A stretch of 51,006 bases of DNA from Sedimentisphaerales bacterium. GTDB lineage: Bacteria; Planctomycetota; Phycisphaerae; Sedimentisphaerales; Anaerohalosphaeraceae. The stretch spans positions 1-51,006 of the forward strand of contig JAFGGE010000099.1 of the NCBI GenBank assembly GCA_016930745.1, given 5' to 3'. Position numbers and translations under genes: made by a program. This document shows positions 16,283-23,463 of the stretch, piece after piece. Below the pieces are notes generated by a model. It was not told where the DNA came from. It ran no database searches and worked only from the letters and a program-made list of their open reading frames with translations. Position 1 is the first letter of the stretch. Each line of letters opens with the position of its first letter.

Positions 16283-17581
16283 ATGAGCAAACTCTGGATT
16301 ATCTGGGCGTTGCTGCTGGTTGTCATTGGCATGGCGGGGCTGGGGTACGTCGTCACTGACAAGTACAGAGAGACACTGACCCTTACGCCGTACCAGGATC
16401 GTTTCAATGAAAGCCAGGACGAATATCTTGTCTCGTATGAGCAGTGGTCTCAGCTATCCGAGGAGGAGAAGGAAGAAAATCCCTGGGGGCAGGGCAAATA
16501 CGGAGGAGAAAAGACGAAGGAGCAGCTGACTCGGGAACAGCCGGCACGTCTTAAAGCCAATCTTGTGGACCTGGCCCGCGGCATTAAAGAACCTCATCCC
16601 CTGGCGGATATGCTCTATGGCTTCCAATGGCGCAAAGAAGTCGCCGATTATCGCAAAAAGCTGGAAATCCGCGACCATGTCGCCGTTGGCGGTACGATTT
16701 GCCTGGCGGCCGGTCTTTTGTTGATGTTTGGGTATCTTTCCCGCGTGATTGTGGGAAGGATTACGCATCGCGATTCCTCCGCAGGAACCAAATATAACCA
16801 GGAATCCGACAAGGCGATCCAGAATGCAAAGCGTCAGGAAAGACAAAATACGACGGTCCGGGAGGGACCGGAGTCGTTTGTGGAACGAGCCTCTCGCGAA
16901 TGTTCTTCCTCCGGGCCGCTGCGGAACACACAAACACGGGATAAACAAATCGGGTATTTTGAAGCCGCTCGCCTCAAAGAAAATACCGAATCACGAACGC
17001 CCCCTGCCCCCAAAAAAGCCTCCCGAATCCCGGCTGTATCCACGGAGGAAATGGCCGGACAATTTGAACCCGGCGCGGGATTCGATGATATTACAACGCT
17101 GATGTCCACCGAACCGGTGGGAGAAGGAGAAGTTGATCATCTGACCGAACTGACGCAGGAAATGTCGGCGATTCGCCAATTCGCCGTCCAGCAGCAGGAT
17201 CGGGTTCGGCAGCTTCAGGAAGGATACGACTGGAATATCATCAAACGGTTTTGCATGCGCGTCATTCGATGCATCGACAACCTGGAAACCCGGATCGAGA
17301 AAAGCCGTGAAGAAGGAGCGGACACGGAGTGTTTTGAGGACGTTCGCGACGAACTGGTTTTTGCGCTGGAATCCAGCGGGGTGGAACAGTTTGAACCCGA
17401 ACTGGGAGGGGATTATAAAGGCAATGAAAAATGGGTAGAGGCCATACGTACGCGGATAAAAACCAGGGATGCGACGCTGAAAGGCAAAATCGCGCAGATC
17501 GTGCGGCCGGGGTATAAATACATTGTAAGCGACGACGAACATCGTGTCGTGCGTTGTGCGCAGGTCAAGTTGTACGAATGA
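16283..17581 (+). CDS. Membrane-anchored GrpE-like nucleotide exchange factor
   Basis: 432 residues from ATG 16283; AAGGAG lies just upstream, while the longer frame needs a TTG. Two membrane segments (about 4-24 and 133-154) enclose a ~105-residue charged loop. After the second segment come ~135 residues of low-complexity polar linker, then a GrpE-like domain (~290-432): a helical part (CMRVIRCIDNLETRIEKS) matching GrpE's LPVLDNLERAL region, a second helix, and a beta part with IVRPGYKYIVSDDEHRVVRCA matching GrpE's QKGYxxxxRVLRPAxV. GrpE releases ADP from Hsp70. The next gene, 30 bases on, is an Hsp70, which strongly supports the role. GrpE is normally soluble and ~200 residues long; the membrane anchor is unusual. 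The domain match is by eye. Confidence 0.75.
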   Translation: MSKLWIIWALLLVVIGMAGLGYVVTDKYRETLTLTPYQDRFNESQDEYLVSYEQWSQLSEEEKEENPWGQGKYGGEKTKEQLTREQPARLKANLVDLARGIKEPHPLADMLYGFQWRKEVADYRKKLEIRDHVAVGGTICLAAGLLLMFGYLSRVIVGRITHRDSSAGTKYNQESDKAIQNAKRQERQNTTVREGPESFVERASRECSSSGPLRNTQTRDKQIGYFEAARLKENTESRTPPAPKKASRIPAVSTEEMAGQFEPGAGFDDITTLMSTEPVGEGEVDHLTELTQEMSAIRQFAVQQQDRVRQLQEGYDWNIIKRFCMRVIRCIDNLETRIEKSREEGADTECFEDVRDELVFALESSGVEQFEPELGGDYKGNEKWVEAIRTRIKTRDATLKGKIAQIVRPGYKYIVSDDEHRVVRCAQVKLYE

Positions 17582-17611
17582 TCTGACAGAAGGACAGAAA
17601 AGGACGGAACA

Positions 17612-19162
17612 ATGAGTGTAATAGCAGGTATTGACTTGGGAACGACGTTTTCGGCATTGGCCATCCTGAACAGCATCGGCAAACCCCAGATTGTGCCCAA
17701 TGCGGAAGGGGAACGGATAACGCCCTCGGCGGTCTTTTTTGACGAAGAGGACACCAATGTGATTCGCGTCGGCATCGAAGCGATCAATTCGCGGCAGCTC
17801 AATCCCGAACGATCGGTTCGATGGATCAAGCGCCACATGGGCGATCGTAAATTCAAAAAGACCATCGACGGAAAGGACTGGACGCCCGAAGAGATATCCA
17901 GCCTGATCCTCAAGAAACTTAAGCAGGATTGCAGTCGGGATGAAGGCCAGATCAACGATGCCGTGATCTCCGTACCCGCCCATTTCGACGAAGTGCGCCG
18001 CAAGGCGACGATGGACGCCGGCCGGATGGCCGGACTCAATGTGATCGGCATCGTCAATGAGCCGGTGGCGGCGGCCCTGCATTATGCGACCGCCTGCGAA
18101 GTGACCGGCCGCGTTCTTGTCTACGATCTGGGCGGCGGAACCTTTGATGTGACGATCCTGGACGTCCAGAACAAAGACATTAACATCGTCTGTTCCCAGG
18201 GGGATCACGCGCTGGGAGGCATCGATTTCGATCAGAAAATCCTGGAGATGTTCCAAAAGGCCTATCGGGAGAAATTCCATGCCGAATTGCTGGTGGACGA
18301 CGAAGCCCAGGCCAAATACGAAGATGAAGCCGAGGACCTGAAAAAGACCCTCTCCCGTCGTCCCTCCGCCAAGAAAATGCTCTATGGGCAGGCCGGAAGC
18401 ATGCGGGTTGAGATCACCCGGGAACAGTTCGAAGAGGCGATCGCACCGTTGATTGCACGCGCCGATATGCTGGTGGAAGTGACCCTGCAGGAAGCCCAAT
18501 GCAATCCGTCCGATATCAACAAAATCCTTCTTGTGGGAGGGAGCACGCGCATTCCCATGATTCACAGCCGCCTGGAAAAGAAATTCGGCAAGGCCCCCGA
18601 AGCGGCGGTCAATGTCGATGAATGTGTGGCCCTGGGCGCGGCGATCCATGCCGGCCTGATCAAACTGCGCGAGGATCCTTCCGAAATCGACAGGGGCGTC
18701 GCCGGCGGGCTGCGCGACGTCAAGCTAAAGGACGTCTGCAATCACAGCTACGGAACCATCTGTGCACCGCGGGACGAAGAGACCGGGCAATATGTGGTGC
18801 AGAATTCGATCATCCTGAAAAAGAATACGCCGTTGCCCTGCGAGTCGACCCAGCGGTTCTTTACGATGGTGGACGGCCAGACCGAATTGCAGGTGACGAT
18901 CACCCAGGGAGAAGACACGGATCCGGACTATGTCAATAAAATAGCCACCGAGATCTTTGAATTGCCCCCCGATCGGCCTGCCAACCGCCCCATCAAAGTG
19001 ACCTACAGCTATGATCTCAACCAGCGGATGCATTGTACGTTTCAGGATGAGGAATCGGGCCGTGTTCTGGAGGTGAATTTCTGCGTCGGAGAAAACGGCG
19101 AAATGAGCGAGGACAATGTGGCTCACAAGGCCACGGAAATGGAAGGATTTAAGGTCGAATAG
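17612..19162 (+). CDS. Hsp70-family chaperone (DnaK-like) without the alpha-helical lid
   Basis: 516 residues; DnaK has ~640. The ATPase domain (1-~375) is well kept: IAGIDLGTTFSALAIL binds phosphate, VRWIKRHMG carries the catalytic Lys, VISVPAHFDEVRRKATMDAG, IVNEPVAAALHYA, VYDLGGGTFDVTILDV (~169-184) and ILLVGGSTRIPMI (~305-317). The interdomain linker and first strand (LRDVKLKDVCNHSYGTI) align with DnaK's VLLLDVTPLSLG. A beta substrate-binding domain follows (~390-510, NTPLPCESTQRFFTMVDGQT), and the protein ends where the lid would begin. It lacks any membrane segment. It is flanked by a GrpE-like gene (30 bases before) and a TerB/J-domain gene (19 bases after), so it should be the motor of a dedicated chaperone set. 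A housekeeping dnaK is expected elsewhere. Confidence 0.92.
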   Translation: MSVIAGIDLGTTFSALAILNSIGKPQIVPNAEGERITPSAVFFDEEDTNVIRVGIEAINSRQLNPERSVRWIKRHMGDRKFKKTIDGKDWTPEEISSLILKKLKQDCSRDEGQINDAVISVPAHFDEVRRKATMDAGRMAGLNVIGIVNEPVAAALHYATACEVTGRVLVYDLGGGTFDVTILDVQNKDINIVCSQGDHALGGIDFDQKILEMFQKAYREKFHAELLVDDEAQAKYEDEAEDLKKTLSRRPSAKKMLYGQAGSMRVEITREQFEEAIAPLIARADMLVEVTLQEAQCNPSDINKILLVGGSTRIPMIHSRLEKKFGKAPEAAVNVDECVALGAAIHAGLIKLREDPSEIDRGVAGGLRDVKLKDVCNHSYGTICAPRDEETGQYVVQNSIILKKNTPLPCESTQRFFTMVDGQTELQVTITQGEDTDPDYVNKIATEIFELPPDRPANRPIKVTYSYDLNQRMHCTFQDEESGRVLEVNFCVGENGEMSEDNVAHKATEMEGFKVE

Positions 19163-19181
19163 GGACCTTAGACGGGAGCCT

Positions 19182-20387
19182 ATGCTGGAAGTCGGCGTTG
19201 TCGTTGTGTTAGCGGTGATCTGGCTGGTTTATTTACGCATGACCGGCAGCGGGATGCGCATGCCGGGGCGGCGCAGCGCCACGGCCGGACCTGTGGATCG
19301 AGAACGTTTTATGTGCAAGATCGACCGCTCCCAGATCGAATATAACGGTTCGTTCGTGCCGGGATTAGTAATCAAAATGCGCGGCCAGCTCCGGGTTCCG
19401 CATAACAATTGCGATACCGACGTTCAGGCGATCGCATTTGATGTAACCGAAGGACAGAATAACGCGCACCCCGTATTGTCGATTCTGCCGCAATGGCAGA
19501 TGGAGGATTCGCCCGCCTTCTGTCTGTTGGCTCATAATGGAAGAGTACCCCGCAAAATATCCGTTCTGGCCAACTGGGTGACGATCGGTTCGATCCCCTG
19601 TTCGGTTTTAAAGTTTCCCCGCCAGGGACAACGGCAGCTTAAATTCGTCATCTCGCTGCTGAATCGGTCCAGTGAAAAGGAGCTGCTAAGCACGGCAACG
19701 ACCTTTCCCTATGACAACCACGAAGCGGGCTATATCGATCTTCGCGAATCCTTCCAGAAGGTAGAAGGGATGATGATTCAATTGGCGGTGGCCGCGGCTA
19801 TGGAGGAGCAGGGGCCTTCCGACAAAGGCCTTTTCGCCATTCGCGAGTGGATCGAAAAGAGGAATCAGGGCGTTTCGGGGGCTCCGGACAGCCGGGAAAA
19901 GTCGGTTCGTCTTCTGGCGGCCCTGGATCAGGCGGTACAAAGGGCGATGCAGGAGGATTTTGACGCCGAAGCGATCTGTCGCAGCCTGGCGCAAAACGCT
20001 TCGATCGTGGATCGTTATAATACAATTCGCCTGGTGTTGCGCGTCGTCGCCGCCGAGGGTAATGTGGATCGCGATCAGACCGACCAATTGACCCGTGTGG
20101 CGGAATTGCTCAAGATCGACCGGGACAAATTCCGTGCCCTGGCCCAAAAATCCCTCCCCATCAATACCCATTGCATCGAGGACATCCGGTTTCTTTTGGG
20201 GATTACCGAGACCATGCCGTCGGAGGAGATTCGGCGACGTCTCAATGAGGAGTACCAGAAATGGAACGGCCGGGTTACGCACCCCGACCAGGAAATCCGC
20301 ACGCAGGCGGACCGCATGCTCGCCCTGATTGCCGAAGCCAGAAACCGGTTTGTCGAACAAAGCTGGAACGTGCCGGCCGCCTCCTGA
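19182..20387 (+). CDS. Membrane-anchored TerB-like protein with C-terminal J-domain (DjlA-like architecture)
   Basis: 401 residues from ATG 19182 (GGGAG upstream). A single N-terminal membrane helix (VGVVVVLAVIWLVYL, ~4-18) is followed by a beta-rich region of unknown type (40-190). A TerB-like helical domain covers ~195-325: MMIQLAVAAAMEEQGPSDKG and TIRLVLRVVAAEGNVDRDQT, with the acidic metal-site style of TerB. Residues ~333-390 resemble a J-domain: FLLGITETMPSEEIRRRLNE, then WNGRVTHPDQEIRTQADRML with HPD at 367-369, then LIAEARNRF. J-domains use HPD to trigger Hsp70 ATP hydrolysis. Membrane helix + TerB + C-terminal J is the plan of DjlA, but the beta domain is extra. It lies directly after the Hsp70 gene, which fits a partner role. 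Confidence 0.75.
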   Translation: MLEVGVVVVLAVIWLVYLRMTGSGMRMPGRRSATAGPVDRERFMCKIDRSQIEYNGSFVPGLVIKMRGQLRVPHNNCDTDVQAIAFDVTEGQNNAHPVLSILPQWQMEDSPAFCLLAHNGRVPRKISVLANWVTIGSIPCSVLKFPRQGQRQLKFVISLLNRSSEKELLSTATTFPYDNHEAGYIDLRESFQKVEGMMIQLAVAAAMEEQGPSDKGLFAIREWIEKRNQGVSGAPDSREKSVRLLAALDQAVQRAMQEDFDAEAICRSLAQNASIVDRYNTIRLVLRVVAAEGNVDRDQTDQLTRVAELLKIDRDKFRALAQKSLPINTHCIEDIRFLLGITETMPSEEIRRRLNEEYQKWNGRVTHPDQEIRTQADRMLALIAEARNRFVEQSWNVPAAS

Positions 20388-20584
20388 GATCAGGAATACA
20401 AAGGCTAATCCGGAGACATTCGATTCGTCGATCTTTTCCTCTTGTCGTTTACTCAAACCATCCATTTTAAGTTCCCCTTTTGAAATCGGGTTTCACGGGC
20501 CCGGTCCGGTTTGTTATCGGAGATTCGTAAAGAAAAGAAGGCAGGACGATTCGACAGGCGAGGGAAAAATTATCAAAAACAAGA

Positions 20585-20613
20585 TTGATTTTGAAGCGTT
20601 TTCCGATTATAGT
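20585..20613 (+). promoter_or_regulatory. Predicted promoter of the response regulator
   Basis: TTGATT (20585-20590), 17 bases, TATAGT (20608-20613), giving a ~50-base leader before 20671. The rest of the gap from 20388 shows no clear terminator or other signal. Confidence 0.5.
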
Positions 20614-20670
20614 ACAGTTCTATAGAGAGAAACAAGGCGAGATTGACAGGAAGACCGACGGAAACGAGAT

Positions 20671-21318
20671 ATGAGCATCAGAGTCTTCATGGCCGACGAT
20701 CATGAAATCATGCGGGAAGGCATGTGTGCTCTGCTGAAAAAACGCGCGGATATCGAGGTCGTCGGTCAGGCGGCCGATGGAAGGGAAGCGGTCCAAAAGG
20801 TTTTGGAACTTGCCCCCGATATCGTGATCATGGATATCGGGATGCCGAATCTCAACGGAATTGAAGCTACACGCCAGATGGTTCAGAACAATCCCAGGCT
20901 CAAAGTTATGGCCCTGTCGACGCATTCGGACGGCACGATTGTCGCCAAAATGCTGAAAGCCGGAGCCAGCGGGTACATGCTTAAAGAATCCGCATTTGGC
21001 GAACTCATGGAGGGCATCGACACCATGATCCAGGGGGAGACCTATCTGTGCAGCAAGATCGCTCGGGTGATTTTTAATGATTACGTCAATATGCTGACCA
21101 ATCCCAAATGGACGGAGACGGAAGGGCTTTCCAGCCGGGAAATGGAGGTCCTGCAACTGGTCGCCGAGGGCAGAACGACCAAAGAAATCGCCAAAACGCT
21201 CAATTTGAGCGTGAAAACCGTCGATTCGCACCGGGAGCATATCATGGAAAAACTTGGTATTCACAACGTGGCCGGACTGACCAAATACGCTGTCCGGGAA
21301 GGTTTGACCAATCCGTAA
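20671..21318 (+). CDS. NarL/FixJ-type response regulator (orphan)
   Basis: 215 residues. The receiver domain (1-~120) has the acidic pair ADDHEIMREG, the phospho-acceptor Asp in DIVIMDIGMPNLNGIEA (Asp ~54), the switch Thr/Ser in LSTHSD, and Lys in GYMLKESA. The C-terminal LuxR-type helix-turn-helix (~148-210) reads LSSREMEVLQLVAEGRTTKEIAKTLNLSVKTVDSHREHIMEKL. It should bind DNA as a dimer when phosphorylated. No histidine kinase is adjacent; the nearest kinase (42.8-45.7 kb) carries its own receiver. The gene follows the chaperone cluster on the same strand but has its own promoter. Targets are unknown. Confidence 0.93.
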   Translation: MSIRVFMADDHEIMREGMCALLKKRADIEVVGQAADGREAVQKVLELAPDIVIMDIGMPNLNGIEATRQMVQNNPRLKVMALSTHSDGTIVAKMLKAGASGYMLKESAFGELMEGIDTMIQGETYLCSKIARVIFNDYVNMLTNPKWTETEGLSSREMEVLQLVAEGRTTKEIAKTLNLSVKTVDSHREHIMEKLGIHNVAGLTKYAVREGLTNP

Positions 21319-21364
21319 TCCTTGTCATTTTACCCTCGCTGATTTAATGGATAACAGAATGGAA

Positions 21365-21392
21365 ACGGGACGTGCACAAGGCGCCGTCCCGT
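21365..21392 (+). terminator. Hairpin between convergent genes (probable terminator)
   Basis: ACGGGACG (21365-21372) pairs perfectly with CGTCCCGT (21385-21392). It lies 46 bases after the response-regulator stop and 28 bases before the end of the convergent isomerase-like gene. The tail is pyrimidine-rich rather than a clean T run. Confidence 0.45.
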
Positions 21393-21420
21393 CGTCCTCT
21401 TCCGCCTCCCGTCAGGAAGC

Positions 21421-22986
21421 TTAGGCTTTCTTGCTCAAATTATTCCAGGCGATGCCGACTTTTTTCAGGGCGTATCCCGTCTCCCGCAGATAGTTGCCAT
21501 AGGAGGCCATCCAGTGGAAGCCCCGCGTCTGGGCGACAAGCGTTTCGCAATCGCCTTTGATGTGGATATCCGTCTGAGAACGACAAATATCCAGGAACGG
21601 ATTGTCGATCACCTCAGCCTCGAAACCGAGCCAGACCTTGGCGTCGAAATCGGGATCAATGACCGTCATGGTTTGTCCCACCTTCATCGCCACTTTGGGA
21701 GCAGCGCCGTAGTCCGATTCAAAATGGGTCAGGATCCGGACAGATTCGTAGTTCTTACCATCCATTTTGCTCGGCGCGGTACAGTGCGCCATGGTGACAA
21801 CGTTATCATGCGGATACGTCGGATCGTTTAGAAAGACCGGTTGGGATGACATATGGTGCAGCAGGATCCCGGATGGGATCACAACAAAATCGCTTTCGCA
21901 ATAGGCCTGATACCCTTCATCGTTGAGCAGCATCAGCGGCAGACAGGCTGTCGTCTCGGAAATGGGCATAATCGTGCCCATACAGTGGTTGATCGTGATC
22001 GAATCGGTCTGGTGCTGGTGCATCACATCCTTGAATACCTCCGTCAAAAGAAAGGCGTTCCGCACAAAAGCCGGCTCGGTTTCCAGAGTGATTCCCTGTC
22101 GTTTGAGAAATTGCTCTGCACAGGCATTGCAATAATTCACCAGGATTTGATTGGCCCGGGCCTTTTTAATCATCTCACCCAAGTCCTTGTATTCGAGGGT
22201 GCGCAGATCCATCTTCCAGAGGTTTTTTGTGATCTCCGGGGCTTTTTGCCCGCCTTCGCCCCAGCCGGACGGTCCGCCGACGGCCACGATCCGCTTGCCC
22301 AGCGTATTTTTTAGCCCATACAGCGCCCGGAAACGCCACTGCAACTCATCCAGCCGATCCACGACCACATCCTGATAATCCACCCCCGGCTGTCCGTACT
22401 GGTCCACGGTCTTGCGGAGGTATCGATTGTGGGCAATCTCGTACCATAAATAGACAGGCCCGGATTTATGCCGGACAAAGACCATCGTCCATTTGTTTGG
22501 GTTGGTCAGGTTTTCCAGGACGTTGAGCCATGCATTGGCCGCATAGATCAACATGATATCATGATCTCCCTTAGCCAATTCGGCGGCCTTGGCGGGATCG
22601 TTGAGCGTCACCAGCGGGCGAACCTCCATGGCAAATTCGCTGTCGGCCTGGATCTTGGCTAATTCCTCGCCGATCCGCTTTTGCTCCTGCCGGATATCCT
22701 CCTCGGTGTGAATTCCTCCCCAGGACCTCCAACTGGTCTGGTGATGCCGCTGAAACAGGGTCACGGTGAGCACCGGCTGAATCACCAGCGGCCGCGGGGC
22801 AGGGGCCTTAAACAAGGGGATGTCACTGGGTCGTTTCACCTGCGCCAGGACCGAGGCGGCCAAAGCGGGCGCCGCCAGTCCGGCTCCCACGCCGGTCATG
22901 AACTGGCGCCGATTCAGCGCAAAGGCGGCCCTGGACATACAGCAACCACAGGGAATTCCGTGCGAATGGACATGCTCTGCACACAT
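21421..22986 (-). CDS. Tat-exported sugar isomerase-like protein (FucI/AraA-type fold)
   Basis: 521 residues. A twin-arginine signal is clear: NRRQFMTGVGAGLAAPALAASVLAQ, preceded by ~25 residues containing a CGCC motif. The mature part resembles L-fucose/L-arabinose isomerase family proteins. The C-terminal part has candidate metal or substrate residues in INHCMGTIMPISETTACLPL, CESDFVVIPSG and NVVTMAHCTAPSKM. Classical family members are cytoplasmic and metal-dependent; Tat export of a folded, metal-loaded form would make sense here. Start ATG 22986 has GGAGG seven bases upstream and a strong promoter. The substrate is unknown; the assignment rests on a distant resemblance and the protein could be a non-isomerase relative. 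It is divergent from a small protein and an exported epimerase. Confidence 0.62.
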   Translation of the reverse strand: MCAEHVHSHGIPCGCCMSRAAFALNRRQFMTGVGAGLAAPALAASVLAQVKRPSDIPLFKAPAPRPLVIQPVLTVTLFQRHHQTSWRSWGGIHTEEDIRQEQKRIGEELAKIQADSEFAMEVRPLVTLNDPAKAAELAKGDHDIMLIYAANAWLNVLENLTNPNKWTMVFVRHKSGPVYLWYEIAHNRYLRKTVDQYGQPGVDYQDVVVDRLDELQWRFRALYGLKNTLGKRIVAVGGPSGWGEGGQKAPEITKNLWKMDLRTLEYKDLGEMIKKARANQILVNYCNACAEQFLKRQGITLETEPAFVRNAFLLTEVFKDVMHQHQTDSITINHCMGTIMPISETTACLPLMLLNDEGYQAYCESDFVVIPSGILLHHMSSQPVFLNDPTYPHDNVVTMAHCTAPSKMDGKNYESVRILTHFESDYGAAPKVAMKVGQTMTVIDPDFDAKVWLGFEAEVIDNPFLDICRSQTDIHIKGDCETLVAQTRGFHWMASYGNYLRETGYALKKVGIAWNNLSKKA

Positions 22987-23031
22987 AGTTATACCTCCGA
23001 CGTATAAACCAGAACTAAGCCAACAAACTCT

Positions 23032-23060
23032 ATACTACCCGTAATTCTCTGTCCCGTCAA
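23032..23060 (-). promoter_or_regulatory. Strong predicted promoter of the Tat-exported isomerase-like gene, with an overlapping direct repeat
   Basis: On the minus strand: TTGACG (23060-23055), 17 bases, TAGTAT (23037-23032). On the plus strand TCTGTCCC occurs twice, at 23048-23055 and 23062-23069, flanking the -35 box; such a repeat could be a regulator site. Confidence 0.55.
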
Positions 23061-23123
23061 GTCTGTCCCATAGAAAACACAAAACCGCTTACGATCAGTA
23101 AATGGAAGGCTGAACAATCCCGT

Positions 23124-23152
23124 TTGATTTCATGGTTCAGGTGTGGTAGTCT
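23124..23152 (+). promoter_or_regulatory. Possible promoter of the small protein/epimerase operon
   Basis: TTGATT (23124-23129), 17 bases, TAGTCT (23147-23152) with an upstream TGG (extended -10). The -10 box is imperfect. The leader to 23234 would be ~75 bases. Confidence 0.4.
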
Positions 23153-23233
23153 GGGCGTCTGTATGAAAGCAGATTCAGGGGATCAATGCTCATGGAGAAC
23201 CGGCAAAGACGGCCTGATCAGGAGAGATAGCCA

Positions 23234-23452
23234 ATGCAGAAACTGGTTACGATTTATGTTGACAGTATGGCCTATATGGAGGGCAAATGGATCAAGAGTT
23301 CCTATGCGGATAAGCACGGCTATATTGAAGAGCACCTGAGCGAATACCTTTCGGCGGGCTGGACGATTCGTGACATCCACAGTTTTGGCGGGGCTGCCGA
23401 GTCGCTCAATGTACGAGGCTGGATTGTTGTTCTTCTCGAACGCGAAGAATAA
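23234..23452 (+). CDS. Small DUF4177-like conserved protein
   Basis: 72 residues. The pattern HLSEYLSAGWTIRDIHSFGG ... VRGWIVVLLEREE resembles short DUF4177-type proteins: an N-terminal strand, a helix with LxxAGW, and a C-terminal strand with GW. There is no signal or membrane segment, so it is cytoplasmic. A GGAGAG ribosome site precedes the ATG, and the stop lies 11 bases before the epimerase start, with that gene's AAGGAGG in between, so the two are co-transcribed. Function is unknown. The coding frame fits neighbouring codon use and the tight spacing supports a real gene. Confidence 0.65.
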   Translation: MQKLVTIYVDSMAYMEGKWIKSSYADKHGYIEEHLSEYLSAGWTIRDIHSFGGAAESLNVRGWIVVLLEREE

Positions 23453-23463
23453 GGAGGTTTACA

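Noticed and set aside
16991..18649. Long minus-strand open frame (552 codons) opposite the chaperone genes
   Set aside because: It lies fully antisense to the GrpE-like and Hsp70 genes, whose products are recognisable; its translation matches no family and has no ribosome site. It is a codon-bias shadow.
21365..21392. Possible attachment site
   Set aside because: There is no integrase or direct repeat nearby; a hairpin between convergent genes is explained by transcription termination.
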